From Candidatus Agrococcus pullicola (lineage in GTDB: Bacteria; Actinomycetota; Actinomycetes; Actinomycetales; Microbacteriaceae): a stretch of 13,521 bases of DNA. Under the pieces are notes generated by a model that saw nothing but the letters and a program-made list of their open reading frames with translations, searched no databases and was not told where the DNA came from. Made by a program: the position numbers and the translations under genes. This document shows, piece after piece, positions 1 to 7,318 of the stretch; positions within the stretch are counted from its first letter, which is position 1; every line of letters begins with the position of its first letter. The stretch covers positions 1 to 13,521 of the forward strand of contig DXDC01000294.1 in assembly GCA_019115685.1 (NCBI GenBank), read 5' to 3'.

Positions 1-20
1 TTGAGTCATGGCGACTCAAG
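1..20. promoter_or_regulatory. HAIR operator (HspR binding site) of the dnaK operon
   Basis: The sequence reads TTGAGT, a 7-nt spacer (CATGGCG), then ACTCAAG. This matches the HspR-associated inverted repeat CTTGAGT-N7-ACTCAAG known from Streptomyces and mycobacterial heat-shock promoters. The first C of the left arm would lie one base outside the window. It sits 158 nt upstream of dnaK in an operon that itself encodes HspR, so negative autoregulation with DnaK as co-repressor is the expected mode. No convincing -10/-35 pair could be placed: TTGCAG (23-28) and TAGATC (40-45) are only 11 nt apart. Confidence 0.93.
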
Positions 21-61
21 GTTTGCAGTGAGCGCCGCGTAGATCATCGCTGATCCGTTCG

Positions 62-121
62 ATTCCGGAGGACGAACCCACGGGCATTTGGGGGAGTGTC
101 GGTGGGTTTCTCCGCCGGAAT
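62..121 (+). promoter_or_regulatory. Long imperfect inverted repeat in the dnaK leader (stem-loop A)
   Basis: Bases 62-81 and 102-121 are complementary at 17 of 20 positions, with a 20-nt loop. The core AACCCAC/GTGGGTT (75-81/102-108) and the outer ATTCCGG/CCGGAAT are perfect. It lies between the HAIR operator and the dnaK ribosome binding site, so it is probably transcribed. There is no U-tract, so it does not look like a simple terminator. The 3' arm contains TTCTCC (108-113), complementary to GGAGAA of the dnaK ribosome binding site (164-169). A role as a regulatory leader is inference. Confidence 0.55.
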
Positions 122-142
122 CACCGGAGAACGTCCGGTGAT
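120..142 (+). promoter_or_regulatory. Perfect 9-bp stem-loop B in the dnaK leader
   Basis: ATCACCGGA (120-128) and TCCGGTGAT (134-142) form a perfect 9-bp stem with the 5-nt loop GAACG. It shares bases 120-121 with the 3' arm of stem-loop A, so the two stems abut and compete for their terminal pairs. The following bases (CCGAATAG) contain no U-run, which argues against a rho-independent terminator. The GGAGAAC spanning the stem/loop boundary (126-132) repeats the GGAGAAC of the dnaK ribosome binding site (164-170). Confidence 0.5.
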
Positions 143-177
143 CCGAATAGACCAAGACAGTAAGGAGAACACCAAGC

Positions 178-2031
178 ATGGGACGAGCAGTAGGTATTGA
201 CCTCGGCACGACCAACTCGGTCGTAGCGTTCCTCGACAACGGGAACCCGACCGTCATCGCCAACGCCGAGGGCACGCGTACGACTCCGTCGATCGTTGCC
301 TTCGCAAAGGACGGCGAAACACTCGTGGGCGAGCCTGCGAAGCGTCAGGCGGTCACCAACGTCGATCGCACGATCGCTTCCGTCAAGCGTCACATGGGCA
401 CCGACTGGAAAACCGACCTGGACGGCAAGCCGTACACGCCGCAGGAGATCTCAGCGCGCATCCTGACGAAGCTGAAGAACGACGCCGAATCGTACCTCGG
501 CGAAAAGGTGACCGACGCGGTCATCACGGTTCCGGCCTACTTCAACGACGCCGAGCGTCAGGCCACGAAGGAGGCCGGGGAGATCGCGGGCCTCAAGGTC
601 ACGCGCATCATCAACGAGCCGACCGCTGCAGCGCTCGCCTACGGTCTCGAAAAGGGCAAGGAAGACGAGCTGATTCTCGTCTTCGACCTCGGTGGCGGAA
701 CCTTCGACGTCTCGTTGCTCGAAGTCGGCAAGGACGACGGGTTCTCAACCATTCAGGTTCGTGCAACCGCAGGTGACAACCGCCTCGGTGGTGACGACTG
801 GGATGAACGAGTCGTCGAGTGGCTCATCAAGAAGTTCAAGGAATCCACGGGCGTCGACGTCTCGGGTGACAAGATCGCGAAGCAGCGCCTCAAGGAGGCT
901 GCAGAGCAGGCGAAGAAGGAGCTCTCGAGCCGCTCTTCGACGAGCATCCAGTTGCCGTACCTCTCGGTTACCGCGGAGGGACCCGCGAACCTCGACGAGA
1001 CGCTCACGCGGGCGCAGTTCGAGCAGATGACCAGCGACCTGCTGGACCGCACGAAGAAGCCCTTCGAGGACGTCATTCAGGAGGCTGGGGTCTCCGTCAG
1101 CGACATCGCGCACGTCGTGCTCGTCGGCGGTTCGACCCGCATGCCGGCAGTGACCGAACTCGTCGAGAAGCTGACGGGCGGCAAGGAGCCGAACAAGACC
1201 GTCAACCCGGACGAGGTCGTGTCGGTCGGTGCGGCCATCCAGGCCAGCGTGCTCGCCGGCGACCGCAAGGACGTCCTGCTCATCGACGTCACGCCGCTGT
1301 CACTCGGTATCGAGACCAAGGGCGGCATGATGACCAAGCTCATCGAACGCAACACCGCCATCCCGACCAAGCGAAGCGAGACCTTCACGACGGCGGAGGA
1401 CAACCAGCCCTCGGTCGGGATCCAGGTCTTCCAGGGCGAGCGTGACTTCACACGCGACAACAAGCCGCTGGGCAACTTCGAACTCACCGGCATCGCACCC
1501 GCTCCGCGCGGCATCCCCCAGATCGAGGTCACCTTCGACATCGACGCCAACGGTATCGTGCATGTCTCGGCGAAGGACAAGGCCACGAACCAGGAACAGT
1601 CGATGACCATCACCGGCGGATCGAGCCTCTCGAAGGAGGACATCGACCGCATGGTGAAGGACGCCGAGGAGAACGCCGCCGCCGACCGGGAGCGCCGCGA
1701 AGCCGCCGAGCAGCGCAACACGGGCGAAGCGCTCGTGTACTCGGTCGAGAAGATCCTCACCGACAACGGCGAACAGCTGCCCGAGGACGTCAAGACCGAG
1801 GTGCAGGCGGACGTAGATGCGCTGAAGAGCGCGCTCGCCGGCGACGACGACGCTGCTGTGAAGTCGGCGGTCGACAAGCTGCAGGCGTCGCAGACGGAGC
1901 TCGGTGAAGCCATTTACCAGCAGGCGCAGGCCGAAGGGCAGGAAGCGCCCGAGGGTGACGCGGCAACCGACTCGGAGGACGATGTCGTCGACGCGGAAGT
2001 CGTCGATGACGAGGACGACGAGAAGAACTAG
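178..2031 (+). CDS. dnaK: Molecular chaperone DnaK (Hsp70)
   Basis: Cytoplasmic Hsp70 chaperone: ATP-driven binding and release of unfolded polypeptides with GrpE and a J-protein, and co-repressor of HspR in actinobacteria. The 617 residues are a normal length for the family. The nucleotide-binding domain (about 1-360) shows IDLGTTNS (7-14), VITVPAYF (115-122), [12 protein letters not shown] (from 145), [11 protein letters not shown] (169-179) and [11 protein letters not shown] (313-323). The hydrophobic interdomain linker is DVLLIDV (365-371), followed by the substrate-binding domain, a helical lid and a very acidic tail ending [15 protein letters not shown], as is usual for actinobacterial DnaK. 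The ATG at 178 has a clear AAGGAG (162-167) 10 nt upstream. It is the first gene of the heat-shock operon; grpE follows after 2 nt. Nothing is broken or unusual in the protein itself. Confidence 0.99.
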   Translation: MGRAVGIDLGTTNSVVAFLDNGNPTVIANAEGTRTTPSIVAFAKDGETLVGEPAKRQAVTNVDRTIASVKRHMGTDWKTDLDGKPYTPQEISARILTKLKNDAESYLGEKVTDAVITVPAYFNDAERQATKEAGEIAGLKVTRIINEPTAAALAYGLEKGKEDELILVFDLGGGTFDVSLLEVGKDDGFSTIQVRATAGDNRLGGDDWDERVVEWLIKKFKESTGVDVSGDKIAKQRLKEAAEQAKKELSSRSSTSIQLPYLSVTAEGPANLDETLTRAQFEQMTSDLLDRTKKPFEDVIQEAGVSVSDIAHVVLVGGSTRMPAVTELVEKLTGGKEPNKTVNPDEVVSVGAAIQASVLAGDRKDVLLIDVTPLSLGIETKGGMMTKLIERNTAIPTKRSETFTTAEDNQPSVGIQVFQGERDFTRDNKPLGNFELTGIAPAPRGIPQIEVTFDIDANGIVHVSAKDKATNQEQSMTITGGSSLSKEDIDRMVKDAEENAAADRERREAAEQRNTGEALVYSVEKILTDNGEQLPEDVKTEVQADVDALKSALAGDDDAAVKSAVDKLQASQTELGEAIYQQAQAEGQEAPEGDAATDSEDDVVDAEVVDDEDDEKN

Positions 2032-2033
2032 CG

Positions 2034-2681
2034 ATGGCCAAGGACAGCAACCCCGAAGAAGAGCCGGTGTTCCGCGACAAGCGGCGTATCGACCCTGAAA
2101 CGGGCGAGCTTCGAGACCCGGGGGCTTCGGTTTCGGCCGAGGCCCCCGCCTCCGAAGACGCGCCCGAGAATGCGTCGAACGGTGACGAGGCGCTGAGTGA
2201 CGAAGACGAGGCGCTGCTTGCGGAGACTCGGGCATCCATGCAGGAGGAAGTCGAAGCGGCGCAGGCCGAGGCCGCCCAGCACAAGGATGCCCTCGCACGG
2301 CTGCAGGCGGAGCACGTCAACTACCGCAACCGCATCGAGCGAGAGCGCGCGGGGGACCGCGATGCGACCGTTGCCGGAGTTGTCGAGAAGCTGCTGCCGG
2401 CGCTTGACGACCTCGATCTCGCCCGCAAGCACGGTGATCTCGACGACGGACCGCTCGCGCTGGTCGCACAGAAGATCGAGGGCGCGTTCGAAGCCCTCGA
2501 TGTGCACCGCGTAGGTGAGGTCGGTGAGCGGTTCGACATCGCGAAGCACGAGGCGATCGCACAGCTGCCGAGTGCCGATGCGACTGAGGAAACCGTTGTT
2601 GACGTCGTGCAGATCGGCTATCGAATCGGCAGCAGACTGCTGCGCGCCGCGAAGGTAGCGGTGCAGGTACCTGCAGAATAG
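2034..2681 (+). CDS. grpE: Nucleotide exchange factor GrpE
   Basis: Homodimeric co-chaperone that releases ADP from DnaK. The protein has 215 residues. The N-terminal 55 residues are acidic and low-complexity (probably disordered). A long helix with coiled-coil character (about 57-105) contains the NYRNR segment typical of GrpE, followed by VVEKLLPALDDLDLARKH, the conserved helix of the family. The C-terminal beta domain carries FDIAKHEA (167-174), VVDVVQIGYRIG and the terminal RLLRAAKVAV, which match the GrpE signature. The ATG lies only 2 nt after the dnaK stop, and there is no separate strong ribosome binding site apart from purine-rich dnaK codons, so translational coupling with dnaK is likely. 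The next gene begins 13 nt downstream. Confidence 0.97.
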   Translation: MAKDSNPEEEPVFRDKRRIDPETGELRDPGASVSAEAPASEDAPENASNGDEALSDEDEALLAETRASMQEEVEAAQAEAAQHKDALARLQAEHVNYRNRIERERAGDRDATVAGVVEKLLPALDDLDLARKHGDLDDGPLALVAQKIEGAFEALDVHRVGEVGERFDIAKHEAIAQLPSADATEETVVDVVQIGYRIGSRLLRAAKVAVQVPAE

Positions 2682-2694
2682 AAAGGGGGCGAGT

Positions 2695-3654
2695 GTGGCT
2701 AGCAACGACTGGATTGACAAGGACTTCTACAAAGTCCTTGGCGTACCGAAAGACGTCAGCGATAAGGATCTGAAGAACGCTTATCGGAAGCTCGCTCGCC
2801 AGTACCATCCGGATCAAAACCCCGGGGATACGGCAGCCGAGGCGAAGTTCAAGGAGGTCAGCGAAGCGAACGCCGTCCTCTCCGATCCCAAGCAGCGGCA
2901 AGAGTATGACGCGATTCGGGCGATGGCCGGAGGCCGTCCCCGATTCGCCCCGGGAACCGGCGGCGCCGGTTTCGAGGACGTGTTCGGCGGATTCGGCGGC
3001 GGTCCGCGAGTGCAGTACTCGCAGGGCGACTTCGACGATCTCCTTGGCGGACTCTTCGGCGGACAGGGCGGATTCGCGCCACGCGGCGGCGGTTTCGGCG
3101 CCCCGCCCAAGGGAAGGGACATCGCGGCCAACGCATCCCTCGATTTCCGCAGTGCGGTGCAGGGCGACACCCTCAAACTCACGGTAGGCGGTCGATCGAT
3201 GAACGTTCGCATCCCCGCGGGCGTGCACGACGGTCAGAAGATCAAGATCTCCGGGCGCGGAGAACCCTCGCCCGCGGGCGGACCGGCAGGGGATCTCGTG
3301 GTGACGGTTTCCGTGCGTCCGCATCCCGTGTTCAAGCTTGACGGCTTGAACCTGCGCGTGGATGTCCCGGTCAGCTTCTCCGAAGCAGCGCTGGGAGCGA
3401 CGATCGAGGTGCCGACCCTCGGCGGTGATCCCGTGAAGCTGAAGGTCCCGGCGGGCACCCCTTCCGGTCGTGTCATGCGCGTCAAGGGCAAAGGCGTGCA
3501 GTCCAAGAAGGGTACTGGCGATCTTCTGGCTGCCGTGCAGGTCGCAGTGCCGACGCACCTCAACCGTGAGCAGAAGAAGCACCTCAAGGCCTTTGCCGAC
3601 TCGCTCGGTGCGGAGTCGCCGCGTGATGACCTGTTGGCGAAAGCGAAGCTATGA
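2695..3654 (+). CDS. dnaJ: DnaJ-type co-chaperone lacking the zinc-finger domain
   Basis: J-protein that stimulates DnaK ATP hydrolysis and delivers substrates. Of its 319 residues, the J domain covers about 8-75 with HPD at 38-40, followed by a Gly/Phe-rich linker (about 78-140) and two substrate-binding beta domains (about 142-290, including IPAGVHDGQKIKISGRGEP and VPAGTPSGRVMRVKGKG). There is no cysteine in the whole protein, so the four CxxCxGxG repeats of canonical DnaJ are absent. This is a type II (CbpA-like) architecture in the operon position of dnaJ. The start is GTG with GGGGG (2685-2689) 5 nt upstream; this start keeps the J domain complete. The stop overlaps the hspR start. A canonical zinc-finger DnaJ probably lies elsewhere in the genome, near hrcA in many relatives. 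Confidence 0.95.
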   Translation: MASNDWIDKDFYKVLGVPKDVSDKDLKNAYRKLARQYHPDQNPGDTAAEAKFKEVSEANAVLSDPKQRQEYDAIRAMAGGRPRFAPGTGGAGFEDVFGGFGGGPRVQYSQGDFDDLLGGLFGGQGGFAPRGGGFGAPPKGRDIAANASLDFRSAVQGDTLKLTVGGRSMNVRIPAGVHDGQKIKISGRGEPSPAGGPAGDLVVTVSVRPHPVFKLDGLNLRVDVPVSFSEAALGATIEVPTLGGDPVKLKVPAGTPSGRVMRVKGKGVQSKKGTGDLLAAVQVAVPTHLNREQKKHLKAFADSLGAESPRDDLLAKAKL

Positions 3655-4076
3655 GACGCGGCAATCTCGACGATATAGACGAGAACACACCGATCCTGTC
3701 GATCGCTGCGGCGGCGGAGCTTGCGGGTATGCACCCGCAGACGCTGCGGCAGTACGACAGGATCGGTCTCGTTGAGCCCAAGAGAACGGCAGGCAACACG
3801 AGGCGCTACTCCCTTCGAGACGTAGCGCAGTTGCGCGAGGTGCAGGCGCTGTCGGCGGAAGGCGTTTCTCTTGAGGGGATCCGGCGCGTGCTGACGTTGC
3901 AGAACGAGAACACGCGCCTGAAGAAGCGAGTCCGTGAACTCGAAGAGCAGCTCGAGCAGTTCGAATCTGAGAGCAGGCGAGTCTTCGCGGCGGGCGAGCG
4001 GGGTGTGACGAGCATCCGTTTCGGTTCGCGCCCGAGCAAATCCAATGCGATCGTCGTCTGGCGCAAGCAGCGTTGA
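3651..4076 (+). CDS. hspR: Heat-shock repressor HspR, MerR family
   Basis: Transcriptional repressor that binds HAIR operators and controls the dnaK operon, usually also clpB and other chaperone genes. The 141 residues begin with a MerR-type winged helix-turn-helix (about 16-67: LSIAAAAELAGMHPQTLRQY, then GLVEPKRT and the RRYS wing). A leucine/glutamate-rich coiled coil for dimerisation follows (about 82-112). The short basic tail ends IVVWRKQR, similar to the C-termini of other HspR proteins. The ATG overlaps the dnaJ stop (ATGA at 3651-3654), giving strict translational coupling. The HAIR site at 1-20 implies autoregulation. No convincing terminator follows the gene, so some read-through into the next gene is possible. 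Confidence 0.97.
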   Translation: MRRGNLDDIDENTPILSIAAAAELAGMHPQTLRQYDRIGLVEPKRTAGNTRRYSLRDVAQLREVQALSAEGVSLEGIRRVLTLQNENTRLKKRVRELEEQLEQFESESRRVFAAGERGVTSIRFGSRPSKSNAIVVWRKQR

Positions 4077-4100
4077 CCCCCGCCTTGGCCCTCGCATTAT
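4073..4100 (+). promoter_or_regulatory. Candidate sigma-A promoter for the PLP-enzyme gene
   Basis: TTGACC (4073-4078) and CATTAT (4095-4100) are separated by 16 nt; each is close to the -35 and -10 consensus (5/6 and 4/6). It overlaps the last codons of hspR. Transcription would start near 4107 and give a leader of about 126 nt. That leader contains a small 6-bp hairpin CACGGC/GCCGTG (4114-4128), which has no U-tract and so is not a likely terminator. The placement is by eye. Confidence 0.45.
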
Positions 4101-4107
4101 CGGTGGG

Positions 4108-4245
4108 GTGGGCCACGGCGCGGCCGTGCACGAACTTCGCATTCGCTTGATTTATTTCACAGCCTTGGCACATTGTTCTGCCTTATGGGAATGTGGGTCG
4201 AAAGCAGTGCGAAGAGTAAGGACGGATGAGCTGTGCAGCCGCTGA
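4108..4245 (+). CDS. Possible leaderless upstream ORF with three Cys codons (45 aa)
   Basis: If transcription starts near 4107, a GTG at 4108 would sit at the 5' end of the mRNA and open a 45-codon frame ending in TGA at 4243-4245. The peptide contains three cysteines (codons at 4174, 4192 and 4234; two are TGT, a codon uncommon in high-GC genomes). It ends 13 nt inside the start of a gene for a cysteine-metabolism type enzyme. Leaderless cysteine-rich upstream ORFs acting as cysteine-responsive attenuators are known in mycobacteria, but there the cysteines are consecutive; here they are scattered. The frame may be fortuitous. Confidence 0.18.
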   Translation: MGHGAAVHELRIRLIYFTALAHCSALWECGSKAVRRVRTDELCSR

Positions 4246-5354
4246 GTGAGGAACCCGCCGATATCGACCGGTACGACATCGACTATCGAAACTGGCTCGC
4301 CGACGCAATTCGACTTCTGCGGTCGGATGAGAACAGATCATCCGACACCCACCTTCTCGCGGTTCCGCTCCCCGCGGATTGGGGGATCGACCTGTATCTG
4401 AAAGACGAATCGACGCACCCGACCGGTTCGCTCAAACACAGGCTCGCGCGCTCGCTGTTCCTGTTCGGACTGTGCAACGGGTGGATCAAGCCCGACCGGC
4501 CCGTCATCGAAGCCTCGAGCGGATCCACGGCGATCTCGGAGGCGTATTTCGCCAGGCTCATCGGAGTCCCCTTCGTCGCCGTGATGGCGAAGTCCACCAG
4601 CAGGCAGAAGGTCGACCTCATCACTTCCTACGGTGGAACATGCCACTTCGTCGACAATCAGGGTGACGTCTACTCGGCGGCTGCCGAGCTAGCGCGAACG
4701 ACCGGCGGCCACTACATGGATCAGTTCACCTACGCGGAGCGTGCAACCGACTGGCGAGGCAACAACAACATTGCCGAGTCGATCTTCGAGCAGCTGCGTC
4801 TCGAGCGGTTCCCCGATCCGGCGTGGGTTGTCGCAACTGCCGGCACAGGGGGTACGTCCGCGACGATCGCCCGCTACATCAGATACTCGGGCAGGGCAAC
4901 CGGCGTATGCGTCGCCGACCCCGAGAACTCCGCCTTCTTCACGTCCTGGCACCAACGGGATGCGTCGGCGACGAGCGGCAGCGGCTCTCGTATCGAGGGC
5001 ATCGGTCGGCCGCGCGTCGAACCGAGTTTCATCCCCTCCTGCATCGACCGCATGATGCGGGTCCCGGATGCGGCGGCCATGGCTGCGATTCGCTTGCTGG
5101 AGCGGTTGCTCAGCAGGCGCGTTGGAGCGTCGACGGGCACGGGGCTCTGGGCAGCGCTGCAGATCGTCTCGGAAATGCGGGAGCAGGGCCGCACCGGCAG
5201 CATCGTCGGCCTGATCTGCGACGGTGGCGAACGGTACCTCGACAAGTACTATTCCGCCGAGTGGCTGAGGAACGAAGGGCTCGACATCGAACCCTATGTG
5301 CAGCGGTTGGATGATTTCATGCTGACTGGAGTGCTCGCGCCGTCACCCGAGTAG
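4233..5354 (+). CDS. PLP-dependent cysteine synthase/cysteine desulfhydrase family enzyme (Cds1-like)
   Basis: Fold-type II pyridoxal-phosphate enzyme of 373 residues, cytoplasmic. The Schiff-base lysine is K68 in PTGSLKHR (63-70). SSGST (95-99) corresponds to the TSGNT substrate loop of O-acetylserine sulfhydrylase, with Asn replaced by Ser. GTGGT (204-208) is the glycine loop that holds the PLP phosphate. From memory, the stretch [17 protein letters not shown] is very like the mycobacterial L-cysteine desulfhydrase Cds1 (Rv3684), which breaks cysteine into H2S, pyruvate and ammonia. Cysteine synthase or another beta-lyase activity cannot be excluded. The start is GTG at 4233, with AAGGA (4218-4222) 10 nt upstream. 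It stands alone between the heat-shock operon and a membrane-protein gene 16 nt downstream. Confidence 0.85.
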   Translation: MQPLSEEPADIDRYDIDYRNWLADAIRLLRSDENRSSDTHLLAVPLPADWGIDLYLKDESTHPTGSLKHRLARSLFLFGLCNGWIKPDRPVIEASSGSTAISEAYFARLIGVPFVAVMAKSTSRQKVDLITSYGGTCHFVDNQGDVYSAAAELARTTGGHYMDQFTYAERATDWRGNNNIAESIFEQLRLERFPDPAWVVATAGTGGTSATIARYIRYSGRATGVCVADPENSAFFTSWHQRDASATSGSGSRIEGIGRPRVEPSFIPSCIDRMMRVPDAAAMAAIRLLERLLSRRVGASTGTGLWAALQIVSEMREQGRTGSIVGLICDGGERYLDKYYSAEWLRNEGLDIEPYVQRLDDFMLTGVLAPSPE

Positions 5355-5357
5355 ATG

Positions 5358-5363
5358 CATACT
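5358..5363 (+). promoter_or_regulatory. Candidate -10 element for a leaderless transcript
   Basis: CATACT lies 7 nt before the ATG at 5371, so transcription could begin at or next to the start codon. A usable Shine-Dalgarno is lacking: the nearby GAGG at 5365-5368 is only 2 nt from the ATG. No -35 element is apparent. Confidence 0.3.
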
Positions 5364-5370
5364 TGAGGTT

Positions 5371-6021
5371 ATGAGCACCGAGCACGGCAATTCTCCCGAC
5401 CCGCAAGCGTCGCCCGCGGCCGAGGACCGTGAGCTGACACCCGAGGATCGGCTCAAACAGCGCCAGCGCCGCGGTTCGTTCGCAGCCGGCGCGCTCGCCA
5501 TGCCGATCATCGGTCTCGGCGTCACGCTCATGGCCGTCCCGCTGGGGATCTGGTACGTCACAACCGTCTTCAAGACCGTCATCGTCGTGATCATGAACAT
5601 CGTCGCGGGTGCGGACGAGGCGGGCGAAGTGAATACGGCGCTCGGCAACATCGACCCCGGGTCAATGTCAGCGGTCTCGATCTCGCTCGTCATCGTCGGA
5701 GCCGTGCTCTTGGCTGCAGCCTTCGCGCTCAGCTTCTTCATGCTGCGCGCGTACGATATCGAGCGTCCGCTGCTGGTGACGACGTTCAGCGTTCCTATGG
5801 CAACCGTGCTTGTTGCAGTGGTCAGTGCTTCGATCGGTGCGCTCGGCGGCCTGATGTTCGAAAGCGCTACGCAAACGGTCGAGGGGACCCTCAGCAGCGC
5901 ACCCTGGGGCATTGCGGGATTCGCGCTCGCGTCGATCGCGGTATCCGTTGCCATCGGTGCCGGCGTCTGGTGGTGGGTTGGTCGAATCCTCCGCACAGGT
6001 GACACCCAAACAGAGCACTAG
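5371..6021 (+). CDS. Uncharacterised multi-pass membrane protein
   Basis: I do not recognise a family. The 216 residues start with a charged, proline-rich cytoplasmic-looking segment (1-35, including PEDRLKQRQRR). A hydrophobic block follows at about 37-79 (one long or two short spans), then three further spans at about 104-126, 135-160 and 180-203. The last span ends with WWWVGRILR. The tail is short and polar. No catalytic or ligand motif is visible. It begins 16 nt after the PLP-enzyme gene, so co-transcription is possible, but the candidate -10 at 5358-5363 suggests its own leaderless start. The next gene, another membrane protein of unknown function, starts 73 nt later with its own promoter-like sequence. 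Confidence 0.8.
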   Translation: MSTEHGNSPDPQASPAAEDRELTPEDRLKQRQRRGSFAAGALAMPIIGLGVTLMAVPLGIWYVTTVFKTVIVVIMNIVAGADEAGEVNTALGNIDPGSMSAVSISLVIVGAVLLAAAFALSFFMLRAYDIERPLLVTTFSVPMATVLVAVVSASIGALGGLMFESATQTVEGTLSSAPWGIAGFALASIAVSVAIGAGVWWWVGRILRTGDTQTEH

Positions 6022-6052
6022 ATTCCTCCAAGGAACGTTCAGCAGGATTTCC

Positions 6053-6058
6053 TAGTCT
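6053..6058 (+). promoter_or_regulatory. Candidate -10 element upstream of the P/Q/Y-rich membrane protein gene
   Basis: TAGTCT fits the TAnnnT pattern and is followed by a 36-nt leader to the ATG at 6095. There is no good -35; the bases at the right distance read AGGAAC, which resembles an ECF-sigma -35 (GGAAC), but no matching GTT follows. An 8-bp palindrome GAACGTTC occupies 6033-6040. No terminator for the preceding gene was found in this 73-nt gap. Confidence 0.3.
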
Positions 6059-6094
6059 GGGAGTGCCCAGTTCGTCGACCGCAGGAGGGATCGC

Positions 6095-7276
6095 ATGCCC
6101 GACCTTGTTCCTGCCAAACGCGGTGAGAACACGCCGGTACCCTCCGACGTCGAGACCAAGAAGCTGGAGCGCACAAGTGCACAACAGCCCGACGATCACC
6201 TGATCCCGAAGAGCTACCTCGAGCAGCGAGCCGAGGAGCGGCAGAGCCGCGGCCACACGTATGCTGACCTCTACGACGTTGCGAAGGGCGAAAAGAAGAC
6301 AGCAGCGGTCAGCAACCCGGCACCGCAGACGGCACCGCGCCAGCAGCCGACCGCGAACCCGATGGCGGTCAACCCCATGGCCGCTCCGGCTCCCGTGATG
6401 TCTGGCTACGCGATGCCGAACCACATCGAACCGCAGTACGCGATGCAGGGATACTCGGTTCCTGGCGCGTACGCCGACTTCGCTCCCGGCGGCCAGATCA
6501 CGCACCCGGTGCACTACGCACAGCCCCGCTATGCGCAACCACCGGTCTGGCAACCGCAGTACGCGCAGTATCAGTACGCGCAGCCGGGTGTCATGCCGCA
6601 TTATGTTCCCCCGCAGCAGCCGTGGCGGCCCGGACAGCGCGCTGCGGCACTCTGGGGGTCCTTCCTGCAGCACACCATCTTCGCGGTAGCGGTGCAGATC
6701 TTCCTCTACGGCAGTCTGTTTCTGCTGCTGGCGGCAACCTCGTGGCAGGATACCGAGGGCATTTTCGTCGACGATGTGCCGACGACGCTGACCGACTTCA
6801 TGGTCTGGCTGGCGAAACCGGAGCACCTGCTGCTGTCATTTGCGCTGGTGTTTCTCGTCGTCGGCGCACTGTGCGTTGCCGCGTACTATTCGGGAGCCGC
6901 TTGGCAGCGAGCGAAGGGCCTGCAGGGTCGCGCGAAATCGTTCTGGTTGACGGCGATCACGGGTGGCAGCATCACCTTCTTCACCTTCCTGATCTTCTCG
7001 CCGATCACATTCTTCGCATGGCTCATCTTCGGACTGCTGTTCGGCGGCGGTGGAAACGCGGGACTGTGGTCGAGCGCGTTCATCTTCATCGTGCTCGGCG
7101 GCGTCATCAACGGTTTCGTGTGCATGGGCTTCGGTCGACTGTTCCTTTCGAAGGCCAGGCCCCCGGTGGACTTCGCGAAGCTTGCCGCCGAAGCGGAGGC
7201 GCGAGCACGAGCAGCAGACGAACAGGCGCTCGCCGGCGAACCCGTCGAGGAACGGTTCCGGATTCAAGGCACCTGA
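6095..7276 (+). CDS. Uncharacterised membrane protein with long P/Q/A/Y-rich N-terminal tail
   Basis: The protein has 393 residues and I recognise no family. Residues 1-65 are charged. About 70-180 are low-complexity and rich in Pro, Gln, Ala, Tyr and Met, with repeated YAQP/QYAQ units (RYAQP, QYAQYQYAQPG), so this half is probably disordered. The C-terminal half has a first span at about 188-212, a second at 244-268, a long hydrophobic stretch probably forming two spans at 284-318, and a last one at 323-347. It ends with a charged Ala/Glu-rich helix. GGAGGG (6084-6089) lies 5 nt before the ATG, a strong ribosome binding site. Tails of this kind are common in actinobacterial membrane proteins of division or envelope assembly, but that role is not shown here. 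Confidence 0.82.
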   Translation: MPDLVPAKRGENTPVPSDVETKKLERTSAQQPDDHLIPKSYLEQRAEERQSRGHTYADLYDVAKGEKKTAAVSNPAPQTAPRQQPTANPMAVNPMAAPAPVMSGYAMPNHIEPQYAMQGYSVPGAYADFAPGGQITHPVHYAQPRYAQPPVWQPQYAQYQYAQPGVMPHYVPPQQPWRPGQRAAALWGSFLQHTIFAVAVQIFLYGSLFLLLAATSWQDTEGIFVDDVPTTLTDFMVWLAKPEHLLLSFALVFLVVGALCVAAYYSGAAWQRAKGLQGRAKSFWLTAITGGSITFFTFLIFSPITFFAWLIFGLLFGGGGNAGLWSSAFIFIVLGGVINGFVCMGFGRLFLSKARPPVDFAKLAAEAEARARAADEQALAGEPVEERFRIQGT

Positions 7277-7303
7277 TGCCCCGACTCCGTGGTGCCGCAT
7301 CAG

Positions 7304-7309
7304 TGGAAT
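7304..7309 (+). promoter_or_regulatory. Candidate -10 element of the methyltransferase gene
   Basis: TGGAAT ends 9 nt before the ATG at 7319, which would give a nearly leaderless mRNA. The context (GAATG-TGGA-CCATG) closely resembles that of the ABC ATPase gene at 11186. A GGAG (7313-7316) 2 nt before the ATG is too close to be a good Shine-Dalgarno. A 7-bp inverted repeat CTGATGC/GCATCAG (7273-7279/7297-7303) precedes it and spans the upstream stop codon; it lacks a U-tract. Confidence 0.3.
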
Positions 7310-7318
7310 GATGGAGCC

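Noticed and set aside
1300..2298. Long open frame of 332 codons on the - strand
   Set aside because: It is antisense to dnaK and grpE, has arginine/leucine-rich composition typical of high-GC shadow frames, and shows no recognisable domain or ribosome site.
2317..3582. 421-codon open frame on the - strand
   Set aside because: It lies wholly opposite grpE/dnaJ, whose proteins are unmistakable; its length is explained by GC-rich codon bias.
4114..4128. Hairpin CACGGC/GCCGTG as a terminator of the heat-shock operon
   Set aside because: It has only 6 bp with a 3-nt loop and no U-tract, and lies inside the likely leader of the next gene.
4165..4194. Alternative promoter TTGGCA with a downstream -10 before the PLP-enzyme gene
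   Set aside because: No acceptable -10 lies 16-18 nt downstream; the TTGACC/CATTAT pair at 4073-4100 is better.
7273..7303. 7-bp inverted repeat CTGATGC/GCATCAG as a terminator
   Set aside because: The 17-nt loop and lack of a U-tract, together with overlap of the stop codon and the next gene's promoter, make it weak.
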